A stretch of DNA of 18,545 nt from an uncultured Flavobacteriales bacterium (lineage in GTDB: Bacteria; Bacteroidota; Bacteroidia; Flavobacteriales; Crocinitomicaceae), in assembly GCA_946478775.1 (NCBI GenBank), contig CAMLDR010000080.1, forward strand, positions 1-18,545, given 5' to 3'. The notes under the pieces were generated by a model. The model saw nothing but the letters and a program-made list of their open reading frames with translations. It searched no databases and was not told the DNA's origin. How positions within the stretch are numbered: position 1 is the first letter of the stretch; each line of letters starts with the position of its first letter. A program made the position numbers and the translations under genes. Shown piece by piece: positions 1 to 7,497 of this stretch.

Positions 1-565
1 TTTCGGGTTTTGCTGAGGATAAAACAGAAAGCAGCGTGCTTTTTCCTGCATTTGGTTTTCCCACCAAACCTACGTCAGCCAGGATCTTCATTTCCAGGAC
101 CATCCAGCTTTCTATTCCCGGTTCTCCGGGCTGTGCAAAACGAGGTGTCTGGTAGGTAGACGATTTAAAATGATCGTTCCCCAAACCTCCACGACCTCCG
201 GGAACCAAAATTTTCTCTTCTCCGTCTTCGGTGATCTCAAAAAGTACTTCTCCCGTTTCAGCGTCTTTGGCCAAAGTTCCAAGTGGAACTTCAATGTATT
301 TATCCTGACCCTGAGAGCCTTTTTGAAGCTGGCCCGAACCGTGTTCACCGTGACCGGCTTTCATGTGCTTTTGGAACTTCAAATGAAGCAAGGTCCACAA
401 TTGCTTATTTCCGCGAAGAATAATATGGCCACCGCGTCCTCCATCACCTCCATCCGGTCCTCCCTGCGGAATGTACTTTTCACGTCGAAAATGTGCCGAA
501 CCACCGCCTCCGTTTCCTGAAGTACAGTGAATTTTTACATAATCAACGAAATTATCTGATGCCAT
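1..565 (-). CDS. obg: Obg family GTPase (CgtA), partial, 3' end outside window
   Basis: Obg is a GTP-binding protein that acts in 50S ribosomal subunit maturation and stress control. The reading frame is open from ATG (complement of 563-565) to the window edge, giving 188 residues of an expected 330 or so. The N-terminus starts [13 protein letters not shown] and has the glycine-rich Obg fold with several GG/GDGG/GGRGG turns up to about residue 159. The start of the G domain follows, with the P-loop GKPNAGKST at residues 169-177. Lys at the second position replaces the Phe I would expect (GFPNAGKST), while the nucleotide-binding Gly, Lys and Ser/Thr are intact. The gene is third in the order hpt-adk-obg but is separated from adk by 173 bases with a likely terminator and an inverted repeat, so it may have its own promoter. 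Switch regions and any C-terminal domain lie outside the window. Identification is secure. Confidence 0.95.
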   Translation of the reverse strand, partial: MASDNFVDYVKIHCTSGNGGGGSAHFRREKYIPQGGPDGGDGGRGGHIILRGNKQLWTLLHLKFQKHMKAGHGEHGSGQLQKGSQGQDKYIEVPLGTLAKDAETGEVLFEITEDGEEKILVPGGRGGLGNDHFKSSTYQTPRFAQPGEPGIESWMVLEMKILADVGLVGKPNAGKSTLLSVLSSAKPE

Positions 566-585
566 AATTTTTCCTTTTGAAAAAT

Positions 586-662
586 GTTCAAAGTGTTCAA
601 AAAGTTTAAAAATTCAAATAATAAATCTCTTTTGAACTTTTTAAACTCCGGAACTTTTGAAC
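586..662. repeat. Imperfect inverted repeat, arms about 32 bases
   Basis: The left arm (586-618) and right arm (631-662) are imperfect reverse complements around a 12-base spacer. The inner part is strongest: GTTTAAAAATTCAAA at 604-618 against TTTGAACTTTTTAAAC at 631-646, with one bulged base. The outer part pairs GTTCAAAG with CTTTTGAAC. Each arm is itself built from repeats of GTTCAAA. It lies between the adk stop and the obg start. It could form a hairpin in the obg leader, be a small non-coding repeat element, or be low-complexity spacer. Confidence 0.6.
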
Positions 663-690
663 TGGTTATAAAACCTCTCTAAGACTTGAA

Positions 691-715
691 AACCGCACTC
701 TGTTCGAATGCGGTT
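691..715 (-). terminator. Probable rho-independent terminator of hpt-adk
   Basis: A perfect 7-base stem, AACCGCA (691-697) with TGCGGTT (709-715), encloses an 11-base loop. Read on the minus strand it lies 24 bases after the adk stop and continues into TTTTC. The T-run is short, so termination may be partial and obg could still be reached by read-through. Confidence 0.5.
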
Positions 716-738
716 AACGTCCAGCCTGGTTTCCTGTA

Positions 739-1311
739 TTAATTATTATCTATTGCAGCATACAATCTATCCGAAATATCATCGATACTTCCGATACCGT
801 TAACCGCAGTATATTTTCCTTGTTTTTCGTAGTAATCTTTTACCGGAGCTGTTTCATTTTTGTAAACATTGATTCGGTTTTGAATCACTTCCGGATCTGC
901 ATCATCAGGTCTTCCGCTTACTTCGGCACGTTTTTTCAAACGCTCACGCAATTCATCTTCCGCTACCTCCAATCCGATCATCATCGTAATCTCTGTATCG
1001 ATAGAAGCTAAAAAAGCATCCAAAGCCTGAGCCTGGGCATTCGTTCTTGGAAAACCATCGAAGATAAAGCCTTTTGCATTCTCATGCTTTAATACTTCGC
1101 TCTTCAGCATATTAATTGTCACCTCATCAGGTACTAAATTTCCCTGATCCATATAACTTTTTGCCAATAAACCCAATTCGGTTTCTCCTTTGATATTCGC
1201 ACGGAAGATATCTCCTGTGGACAAGTGAGCCAGATTGTATTTATCAATCAATCTTTCCGATTGTGTTCCTTTCCCTGCTCCGGGAGGGCCAAATAGTACG
1301 ATGTTCAACAT
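739..1311 (-). CDS. adk: Adenylate kinase
   Basis: Cytoplasmic enzyme that interconverts ATP + AMP and 2 ADP, setting the adenylate energy charge. The 190-residue protein starts MLNIVLFGPPGAGKGTQ. The P-loop is at residues 8-16, the AMP-binding region includes TGDIFR at 32-37, and the GFPRT motif is at 86-90. The LID segment between about 124 and 140 (KKRAEVSGRPDDADPE) is short and has no Cys zinc site, so this is the short-LID form. The ATG start lies 11 bases after the hpt stop, which points to co-transcription from the hpt promoter. A likely terminator follows the stop. Nothing appears damaged. Confidence 0.97.
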   Translation of the reverse strand: MLNIVLFGPPGAGKGTQSERLIDKYNLAHLSTGDIFRANIKGETELGLLAKSYMDQGNLVPDEVTINMLKSEVLKHENAKGFIFDGFPRTNAQAQALDAFLASIDTEITMMIGLEVAEDELRERLKKRAEVSGRPDDADPEVIQNRINVYKNETAPVKDYYEKQGKYTAVNGIGSIDDISDRLYAAIDNN

Positions 1312-1322
1312 ACTTTTTTCTT

Positions 1323-1865
1323 TTAATGGGATTCTTCTCCCTTTAGTTGATAAATGTGTTCGGTATTCCTTCCCAATTCATCGTAGTCAAGGCCGTAACC
1401 TACTACAAACTTATTTGGGATTGAAAAACCTATATATGTTGGGGTATGTGTTCCTTTGAATGCTTCCGGTTTGAATAACAGGGTAGCTATTTCCAAACTT
1501 GCCGGGCTTTCCACCGATAACAAGGTAAATAACTTTTCCATGGTAATTCCGGTATCCACAATGTCTTCCAGGATAACTACGTGCTTGCCTTTGATAACGG
1601 TATTCAATCCTATCACTTCATCCACCCGGCCGGAAGAATGCATTCCCTGGTAACTGCTCATTTTTACAAACGTAATTTCACAGGGAGCACGAAAGCTTTT
1701 CATTAAATCAGCTGCGAACATAAATGCTCCGTTCAAAACCGCAATAAATACCAGCTCTTTTCCGGCATAATCCTGCTCCAGCCTTGCTGCCAAAACCGAA
1801 ATTTCTGCCTGGATTTTTTCTTTTGGAATAAAAACCTCAAATATTTTATCGTTGAGCTGAAGCAC
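1323..1865 (-). CDS. hpt: Hypoxanthine phosphoribosyltransferase
   Basis: Purine salvage enzyme that joins hypoxanthine or guanine to PRPP to make IMP or GMP. The PRPP-binding loop VVILEDIVDTGIT is clear, preceded by the flexible-loop region KMSSYQGMHSSGR and followed by the C-terminal GYGLDYDELGRN signature, as in the family. No ATG is available in frame. The frame could begin at TTG 1889, but that codon forms the last bases of a TACTTTTG -7 box (1887-1894). I therefore prefer GTG at 1865, giving VLQLNDKIFEVFIPKEKIQ and 180 residues, which matches how related proteins begin. It is the first gene of hpt-adk(-obg) and is divergent from purK. Product certain; start uncertain. Confidence 0.93.
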   Translation of the reverse strand: MLQLNDKIFEVFIPKEKIQAEISVLAARLEQDYAGKELVFIAVLNGAFMFAADLMKSFRAPCEITFVKMSSYQGMHSSGRVDEVIGLNTVIKGKHVVILEDIVDTGITMEKLFTLLSVESPASLEIATLLFKPEAFKGTHTPTYIGFSIPNKFVVGYGLDYDELGRNTEHIYQLKGEESH

Positions 1866-1886
1866 TTTGTCGTCTAATTTTAAGTG

Positions 1887-1894
1887 CAAAAGTA
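1887..1894 (-). promoter_or_regulatory. Putative -7 box for hpt (TACTTTTG)
   Basis: The minus strand reads TACTTTTG, an exact match to the Bacteroidota -7 consensus TAnnTTTG. Transcription would start a few bases downstream, near 1880-1883. This places the TTG at 1889 outside the mRNA and favours the GTG start at 1865. No convincing -33 TTG at the usual distance was found. Confidence 0.5.
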
Positions 1895-1955
1895 GGATTT
1901 TTGCGCCAATTATCGGCGTAAATCACAAAGAAATCCCTCGAATTGAATTATTTCA

Positions 1956-1967
1956 CGCAATCTTGCG
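1956..1967. repeat. Small perfect dyad CGCAA-TC-TTGCG
   Basis: CGCAA (1956-1960) and TTGCG (1963-1967) are perfect inverted copies separated by two bases, in the hpt/purK divergent region. A second weaker dyad (CGCC...GGCG) lies near 1905-1918. They could be operator half-sites or chance; no purine regulator site is recognised. Confidence 0.25.
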
Positions 1968-2001
1968 GGGAATCACTCACAACATATATAAGTAAACAGA
2001 C

Positions 2002-2009
2002 TATCTTTG
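2002..2009 (+). promoter_or_regulatory. Putative -7 box for purK (TATCTTTG), leaderless arrangement
   Basis: TATCTTTG matches the Bacteroidota -7 consensus TAnnTTTG. Only four bases (TGTC) separate it from the purK ATG at 2014, so the expected transcription start falls on or next to the start codon and the mRNA should have no leader. A -33 element is not obvious. Confidence 0.6.
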
Positions 2010-2013
2010 TGTC

Positions 2014-3159
2014 ATGAAAAAACAGTGGAACGGAAACACCTATAAAGTTGGAATGCTTGGCGGCGGCCAGTTGGGCCGTATGTTTATACAGGAAGCACTT
2101 AATTATGATGTTCATGTTCATTGTTTAGACCCGGATGCAGATGCCCCATGCAGATACCTGGCAACTTCATTCCGCCATGGTTCACTTCAGGACTTCGATA
2201 CAGTTGTGGAATTCGGAAGCGACAAAGATGTCGTTACGGTTGAAATCGAGCACGTGAATGTAGAAGCATTGCATGAACTTGAAAAAAGGGGGGTAAAAGT
2301 ATTTCCGCAATCGCATGTTTTGGCCATTGTACAGGATAAAGGACTGCAAAAAGAGTTTTATCGGCAGCACAGCCTTCCCACAGCTGACTTTACATTGATC
2401 AGCGGAAAAGAGGAACTGATTTCCAAAAACATTCCGTTTCCATATGTACTCAAATGGCGAAAAGGCGGCTATGACGGAAAAGGTGTTCAAATCATGAAAT
2501 CTGCTGCAGATTTTGAATACTTAACTGATACGCCGTTTGTGATAGAGGAATTAGTTCCTTTCACCAAAGAACTGGCTGTAATTGTTGCCAGAAATGAAGC
2601 TGGTGAAAGTGTAGTCTATCCAACTGTGGAATGTGAGTTCAGCCCGGTAGCAAACCTGGTAGAATTCCTTTTTTCACCGGCTGAAATCTCAGAAGAGATC
2701 GAAAAAAAAGCGCGGGAAATTGCATTAAAAGTAATTGATTCCTTACAAATGGTCGGGATCCTGGCTGTGGAACTGTTTTTGACCGCCGATGATGAAATTT
2801 TGATCAATGAAATCGCTCCGCGCCCGCACAACAGCGGACATCATACGATTGAATGCTGCTATACCTCTCAATTTGAACAACATTTGAGAAGCGTTGTCAA
2901 TGCGCCGCTTGGCTCTACCAAATTGATTACTCCGGGAGTAATGATCAATTTGCTGGGAGAACCCGGATATGAAGGCATTGCTAAATACGAAAACCTGGAA
3001 AAAGTTATTTCCCAGGAAGGAGTGAGTGTTCACCTTTACGGAAAGCAAACAACCAAACCTTTTCGAAAGATGGGCCATGTAACTATATACGGTATGAACC
3101 TCAACGAACTCAAAACAACCGGAAGAATGGTCGCTAAAGAATTAAAAATCAAAGCTTAA
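2014..3159 (+). CDS. purK: 5-(carboxyamino)imidazole ribonucleotide synthase (PurK)
   Basis: ATP-grasp enzyme of de novo purine synthesis that carboxylates AIR to N5-CAIR using ATP and bicarbonate; PurE then acts on the product but is not in this window. The 381-residue protein has the N-terminal MLGGGQLGRM motif at residues 14-23, the ATP-binding loop KGGYDGKGV, the EELVPFTKELAVIVARN segment, and the catalytic/metal-binding block NEIAPRPHNSGHHTIE, all standard for PurK. Length is normal. The start at 2014 gives about 10 residues before the dinucleotide-fold motif; an internal ATG at 2053 would remove the first strand and is unlikely. It is transcribed away from hpt, so de novo synthesis and salvage flank one control region. 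No damage seen. Confidence 0.96.
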   Translation: MKKQWNGNTYKVGMLGGGQLGRMFIQEALNYDVHVHCLDPDADAPCRYLATSFRHGSLQDFDTVVEFGSDKDVVTVEIEHVNVEALHELEKRGVKVFPQSHVLAIVQDKGLQKEFYRQHSLPTADFTLISGKEELISKNIPFPYVLKWRKGGYDGKGVQIMKSAADFEYLTDTPFVIEELVPFTKELAVIVARNEAGESVVYPTVECEFSPVANLVEFLFSPAEISEEIEKKAREIALKVIDSLQMVGILAVELFLTADDEILINEIAPRPHNSGHHTIECCYTSQFEQHLRSVVNAPLGSTKLITPGVMINLLGEPGYEGIAKYENLEKVISQEGVSVHLYGKQTTKPFRKMGHVTIYGMNLNELKTTGRMVAKELKIKA

Positions 3160-3183
3160 ATACAATTATCTCCCTTTAATTAC

Positions 3184-3191
3184 TACATTTA
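3184..3191 (+). promoter_or_regulatory. Weak -7 box-like site upstream of the sensor gene (TACATTTA)
   Basis: TACATTTA differs from TAnnTTTG only at the last base and lies 18 bases before the TTG start at 3210, 25 bases after the purK stop. With a 50-base gap from purK, the sensor gene could instead be read through from purK. Confidence 0.25.
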
Positions 3192-3209
3192 ACCCCCATT
3201 TAAGAACAA

Positions 3210-6200
3210 TTGAAACTGCGCGCACTTATTTTTGTATTCTCACTACTTGTATTGAGCCAACAACTTAATGCCCAGCTCTATACGTTCCAGGAATTCGGAC
3301 ATCAGGACGGTTTAAAGATAACCACTACACTTACAGCCACACAGGATGAGCTCGGGCACTTGCTGATCGGGACAGACGGAAATGGAATTGTTCGATACAA
3401 TGGAACTACTTTTGAATCCATTCACAGTTCCAAAGGTCTTGACCGGCCCTATCACGTAACCGGTATTTCCATTGTAAACGGAGAAATTTATTTTTCCACG
3501 CTCTACGCCGGGGTTTTGAACTACTACAATAACGGGATTCATTCGTTCTACAAGATAAATCCGGTTATCGATGGGTCTGCACTACGCGTTGCAAAATGCC
3601 AGAACAAACTCTCCATCATTACCAATAATTACATCATTGTTACGGATTTGAATGGGAAACTGCTCCTAAAGAAACCCTATTTATCCAGGTACATCAGCAG
3701 CTGTGTTCAGTTATTGGAAACTCCTTACGGAAATATTCTCATCACGGATAAGGATTCCTATTTCATCAGTTCAACCGAGATCCTTCCTTTGAACAAGTGG
3801 CTGAATTCTCCCAAAGCAAATTTCAAGATCGCTTCTTATTACCAAAAGAAACTGATTCTTTTTGACGAAACCGGGAAAAACAAATACACCTATTACTTTT
3901 CCAATAACGGAAGTATTTTCAGACACACCAAAGAGGCTACCGGTTTTGAATTTTCCTCCAATGGCATTCAAAATATTGCTGCAAAGAATGATCATATTTT
4001 ATTCAGTGATTCGAAAAATCAGCTCTACTCCATTGATGCGGATAAACTGAAAAGAATTGCTCCGAATTACAGTGATGAACTTGGAAACATTTACCATCTT
4101 TTCATCGATAACTCAGGTGATTATTGGGTAAACACTTCCCGGGGAATTACCAAAATCAGCATAGAGCCATTCACAAAAGTGAAGCTAAGCCCCATTTTCG
4201 AGGACAAGCTGATTCTGCAGATCTACCGCACAAAGAACAATGAATTCCTGCTCGGTAACGGGAAGGATGAATTGTACTACGGGCCTTTGTATTCTCCCGA
4301 GTTCAAACTAAAAACAAAATTCCGGGCAAACCATATTTTAGAATGTCCGCTGGGAACTCTGATTTGTTCTGAAACCGGTATTTACGAATTCAGGAACGGA
4401 GCAATCAAAGAAACCGCTATTCCGAACCAAAAAGGAGAACGCATCAAATTTGCCATTTGGGATGGTAAAAAATTGTGGTTCGCACCTGCCGGAAATGGTC
4501 TTTATTCCTATGATCCAAAAACAGGAGTCAGCACCAAATTGAAAGGGAGGAGCTTCCCGGACTATTTCTATTGCGGACAAAAGTCTGCTGACGGGAAATT
4601 TCTTTACCTGGGAACCAATGAAGGAATTAGAAAATTGAATCTTGCTACCAATAAGATAAAGCACCTCACCCGATTTAATACCATTGGTGCATATGCCGGG
4701 AATTCAACGATGGATATGTATGGCAATCTTTGGTTCACACTGGATCGTGGAATTGCCGGAATCGACAGGAACCACCGGTTAATCACGATCGAAGATCAGA
4801 AGATCCTGCCGTCTTACCTCTTCTATACCCTTTCAGCAGATAAACTCGGGAACCTGATCGTTGGTACCAACCTGGGAATCCATATTCTCAGAATGGACCA
4901 AACAGGTAAGGTCGTTTACCACAAAAATTACAACGAAAAGAACGGTTTCAAAGGTTATGAAACCAATATGCGCGCTGTTTTCCAGGACGAAAATAAATCA
5001 TTCGTCGGAACTACCGAAGGCCTGTTCTTAATCAATACAGAAATTTTAAAGAACTATCCGGTTCCTCCAAAACCGATCATAATTAAAGGACGTTTGTTCC
5101 AAAATGGTGTGATTCGCGATGTGGATAATGGAAAATACCTGACGTTCAAAACAATCCTTTCAAAAAACAGCGGCCTGGAATATTATTACAAGATCAACGG
5201 ATACAATGAGTTCTGGGTTAAACTGAACAGTTCCGGTGAAATGAAAATGCCAGAACTTGAAAATGGTTCGTATCGTTTAGAAGTAAAGTCCAGTTTCGAC
5301 GGGATCAACTTTTCCGAAATTTCGCATTATCCGATCGTTATTCATAATCCTATCTGGCAATCCAAATGGTTCATCGTAATCATCATCCTCTTCCTTGGAT
5401 TATTGAATATCGGTTACCTGGAATGGACCCGAACAGGAATGCGGATCAACCTTTATGAAATCAGCTACAACTCGCTGGACCCGAGGTTTGTTCCCAAATT
5501 ACTTTTATTCGGTGCATTAACGAATGCGCTTACCGGATTGATCGTCCGTTATTTTGTAGATAAGGATCTTGGAAATATGACTGTCAACTTCATTGTCAGT
5601 TCTATCCTGATAGTGGGATATATTATTCATAAAGTTTCAGGACGCAGGAACCGCCTGGACACCATCAATACCTTAAGTCTGTACATATCGCTTTTGATCA
5701 TGTTCGTACAGTTCTTTTACCTCTTGTTTATAACAAACATCCATCCGTATCCGGTTGTAGCCATTGTGCTTGTTTCCAGTGCGCTGCCATACATGATCAA
5801 CAATATCCGGTCGATTATCATTATTTGTCTGCTTCAGATATTCGCTTCGGTTTTGATGCTGGTCTGGATTGAAAATCCGGTATACAACACCGTTCTTTTT
5901 ATTCTGACCATAGGCGTTTCATCGGCTCTTACCGTAATGGTGACCTATCTGAGAAACGACTCACTGGAAAAACTATTCTTTGTGAGTAATATTCTGAATA
6001 AAGGAAACATGATGGCAATCTCTTTTGATCAAAAAGGGATCATTACCTATTGCAGTAAAAACCTGTCCACTTTGCTCCATATTGATTCGAATATGATTGT
6101 CGGAAAATCACTTTCAACCTTAAATCCAATTGTAGTTTCAGCTGAAATGCGCGAATTTTCTTTGGGCGATGAATTTTCAGACGGAAAAATATTCCTGGTT

Positions 6201-7472
6201 CCGATGTATAACAAAAAGGGCGAAGTAGTCTGGATCGAATGGTCCTGCAAGTACTTTTCGGATTCTGTGCGCGTAATCATGGGGCAAGATGTCACAGAAA
6301 AATTGACTTTGACAACAAACTATCAGTCCTTGGTTGAAAATGCCCACGATATGATCTTCAACACAGATATTGACGGGAACTTCACTTATCTGAATGAGAT
6401 GAGCAGCCGGACTTTTGGCTACAAAAACGAAAACCTGGTGGGTAAGGATTCCGTTTCCATTGTTCATCCGGAATACCGTGAAATTGTAAAGGATTTCTTC
6501 CGCAATCAGATTATCAACCGCATTCAGAATACTTACCTGGAATTCCCTATCCGGACAAAAGAAGGCCGTATTATTTGGCTTGGCCAGAATGCATCTGTTG
6601 TGTTTGAACCGGGCTCGCGGAAAAGGATTATTGGTTTTACTGCACTTGCCCGCGATATCACGGAAAAAAGAGCGAATGAATTACTGATCGAGCAGCAAAA
6701 CAAAGACATTACTTCGAGTATTAATTCGGCGAAACGGATTCAATATAGTTTATTGCCGAAAGCTTCTGAAATAGGAAGCCATTTCGAAGATTATTTCGTG
6801 ATCTTCAAACCAAAGGATATTGTCAGCGGAGATTTTTACTGGACCCATCAAATAGGCGACAAATTGATCCTTGTACTGGCAGATTGCACGGGGCATGGAG
6901 TTCCGGGTGCATTTATGACCATTCTTGGAATCAACTTATTGAACCAATTGGTTATTGAGCGGAAAATTGATGATCCGGCACAAATTCTCAACGGATTAAA
7001 CTATGAACTGCATAAACTGCTGCATCACGGAACAAATACCTTAACCACGGAAGGAATGGATGCTTTGGTCGTTGTTTTTGAAGGAGACTCGATCCAATTT
7101 GCAACCAGCGGAGTTGCTTTGATCCATATTCATCAGGAGGATTTCATCCTTTACAGATCTACCAAAATTGAACAGGATTCGGAAATACAAATCTTTGAAA
7201 ACAGGCAGATTTCCCTTGCTGACACCGATCAGCTTTATTTAATTACAGATGGTTTTCAAAAGCAATTCGGGTCTATCCGAAACAAAAAATTCTCATTCAA
7301 ACGTATCCGCGAACTCCTGGAGAAAATCAAAGTAGAATCAATGCCTCTGCAGAAAAAGTATTTTGAAAATGCCTGGTCAAACTGGTCAGAAGGCCATGAA
7401 CAAACGGATGATATCACGATTATCGGATTGAAGAAGTACCAGAAGAAGAATGAGAATGAGAAAACAGAATGA
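3210..7472 (+). CDS. Propeller sensor with Y_Y_Y, 7 TM helices, two PAS domains and a SpoIIE/PP2C-type phosphatase output
   Basis: A 1420-residue inner-membrane signalling protein. The start is TTG, the only start ahead of a good signal peptide (residues 1-22, ending LNAQ); the frame is closed by TAA at 3201. Residues about 23-640 form a two-component-regulator-propeller-like sensor with recurring GNLW/GT.GI blade motifs. A Y_Y_Y-like domain follows (about 650-717). Hydrophobic helices lie near 720-737, 760-783, 790-810, 820-842, 847-865, 867-887 and 892-915. PAS domains lie near 930-1030 and 1035-1150. The C-terminal phosphatase (about 1165-1415) starts with INSAKRIQYSLLP and keeps the metal-binding acids: D1208 (SGDFYW), D1225 (ADCTGHGVPGAF), D1347 (TDGF) and D1400/D1401 (TDDIT). 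There is no histidine kinase domain. By family knowledge it should dephosphorylate a Ser/Thr-phosphorylated partner such as an anti-sigma antagonist; signal and partner are unknown. Confidence 0.88.
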   Translation: MKLRALIFVFSLLVLSQQLNAQLYTFQEFGHQDGLKITTTLTATQDELGHLLIGTDGNGIVRYNGTTFESIHSSKGLDRPYHVTGISIVNGEIYFSTLYAGVLNYYNNGIHSFYKINPVIDGSALRVAKCQNKLSIITNNYIIVTDLNGKLLLKKPYLSRYISSCVQLLETPYGNILITDKDSYFISSTEILPLNKWLNSPKANFKIASYYQKKLILFDETGKNKYTYYFSNNGSIFRHTKEATGFEFSSNGIQNIAAKNDHILFSDSKNQLYSIDADKLKRIAPNYSDELGNIYHLFIDNSGDYWVNTSRGITKISIEPFTKVKLSPIFEDKLILQIYRTKNNEFLLGNGKDELYYGPLYSPEFKLKTKFRANHILECPLGTLICSETGIYEFRNGAIKETAIPNQKGERIKFAIWDGKKLWFAPAGNGLYSYDPKTGVSTKLKGRSFPDYFYCGQKSADGKFLYLGTNEGIRKLNLATNKIKHLTRFNTIGAYAGNSTMDMYGNLWFTLDRGIAGIDRNHRLITIEDQKILPSYLFYTLSADKLGNLIVGTNLGIHILRMDQTGKVVYHKNYNEKNGFKGYETNMRAVFQDENKSFVGTTEGLFLINTEILKNYPVPPKPIIIKGRLFQNGVIRDVDNGKYLTFKTILSKNSGLEYYYKINGYNEFWVKLNSSGEMKMPELENGSYRLEVKSSFDGINFSEISHYPIVIHNPIWQSKWFIVIIILFLGLLNIGYLEWTRTGMRINLYEISYNSLDPRFVPKLLLFGALTNALTGLIVRYFVDKDLGNMTVNFIVSSILIVGYIIHKVSGRRNRLDTINTLSLYISLLIMFVQFFYLLFITNIHPYPVVAIVLVSSALPYMINNIRSIIIICLLQIFASVLMLVWIENPVYNTVLFILTIGVSSALTVMVTYLRNDSLEKLFFVSNILNKGNMMAISFDQKGIITYCSKNLSTLLHIDSNMIVGKSLSTLNPIVVSAEMREFSLGDEFSDGKIFLVPMYNKKGEVVWIEWSCKYFSDSVRVIMGQDVTEKLTLTTNYQSLVENAHDMIFNTDIDGNFTYLNEMSSRTFGYKNENLVGKDSVSIVHPEYREIVKDFFRNQIINRIQNTYLEFPIRTKEGRIIWLGQNASVVFEPGSRKRIIGFTALARDITEKRANELLIEQQNKDITSSINSAKRIQYSLLPKASEIGSHFEDYFVIFKPKDIVSGDFYWTHQIGDKLILVLADCTGHGVPGAFMTILGINLLNQLVIERKIDDPAQILNGLNYELHKLLHHGTNTLTTEGMDALVVVFEGDSIQFATSGVALIHIHQEDFILYRSTKIEQDSEIQIFENRQISLADTDQLYLITDGFQKQFGSIRNKKFSFKRIRELLEKIKVESMPLQKKYFENAWSNWSEGHEQTDDITIIGLKKYQKKNENEKTE

Positions 7473-7492
7473 TTCGTAATTTGTAATTCGTA
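7472..7492. repeat. Short direct repeat ATTCGTA, period 14
   Basis: ATTCGTA occurs at 7472-7478 and 7486-7492, with the intervening bases (ATTTGTA) a one-mismatch third copy, so the stretch is three tandem 7-mers. It fills most of the 25-base gap between two converging stop codons. A weak CG-AATT hairpin is possible; it is not a convincing terminator. Confidence 0.45.
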
Positions 7493-7497
7493 CGTCA

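Noticed and set aside
170..520. 116-codon frame on the plus strand
   Set aside because: It is antisense to obg, whose conserved glycine-rich sequence explains the open frame.
7472..7492. CRISPR-like or terminator reading of the ATTCGTA repeat
   Set aside because: Units are seven bases without spacers, and the possible hairpin is too weak for a terminator.
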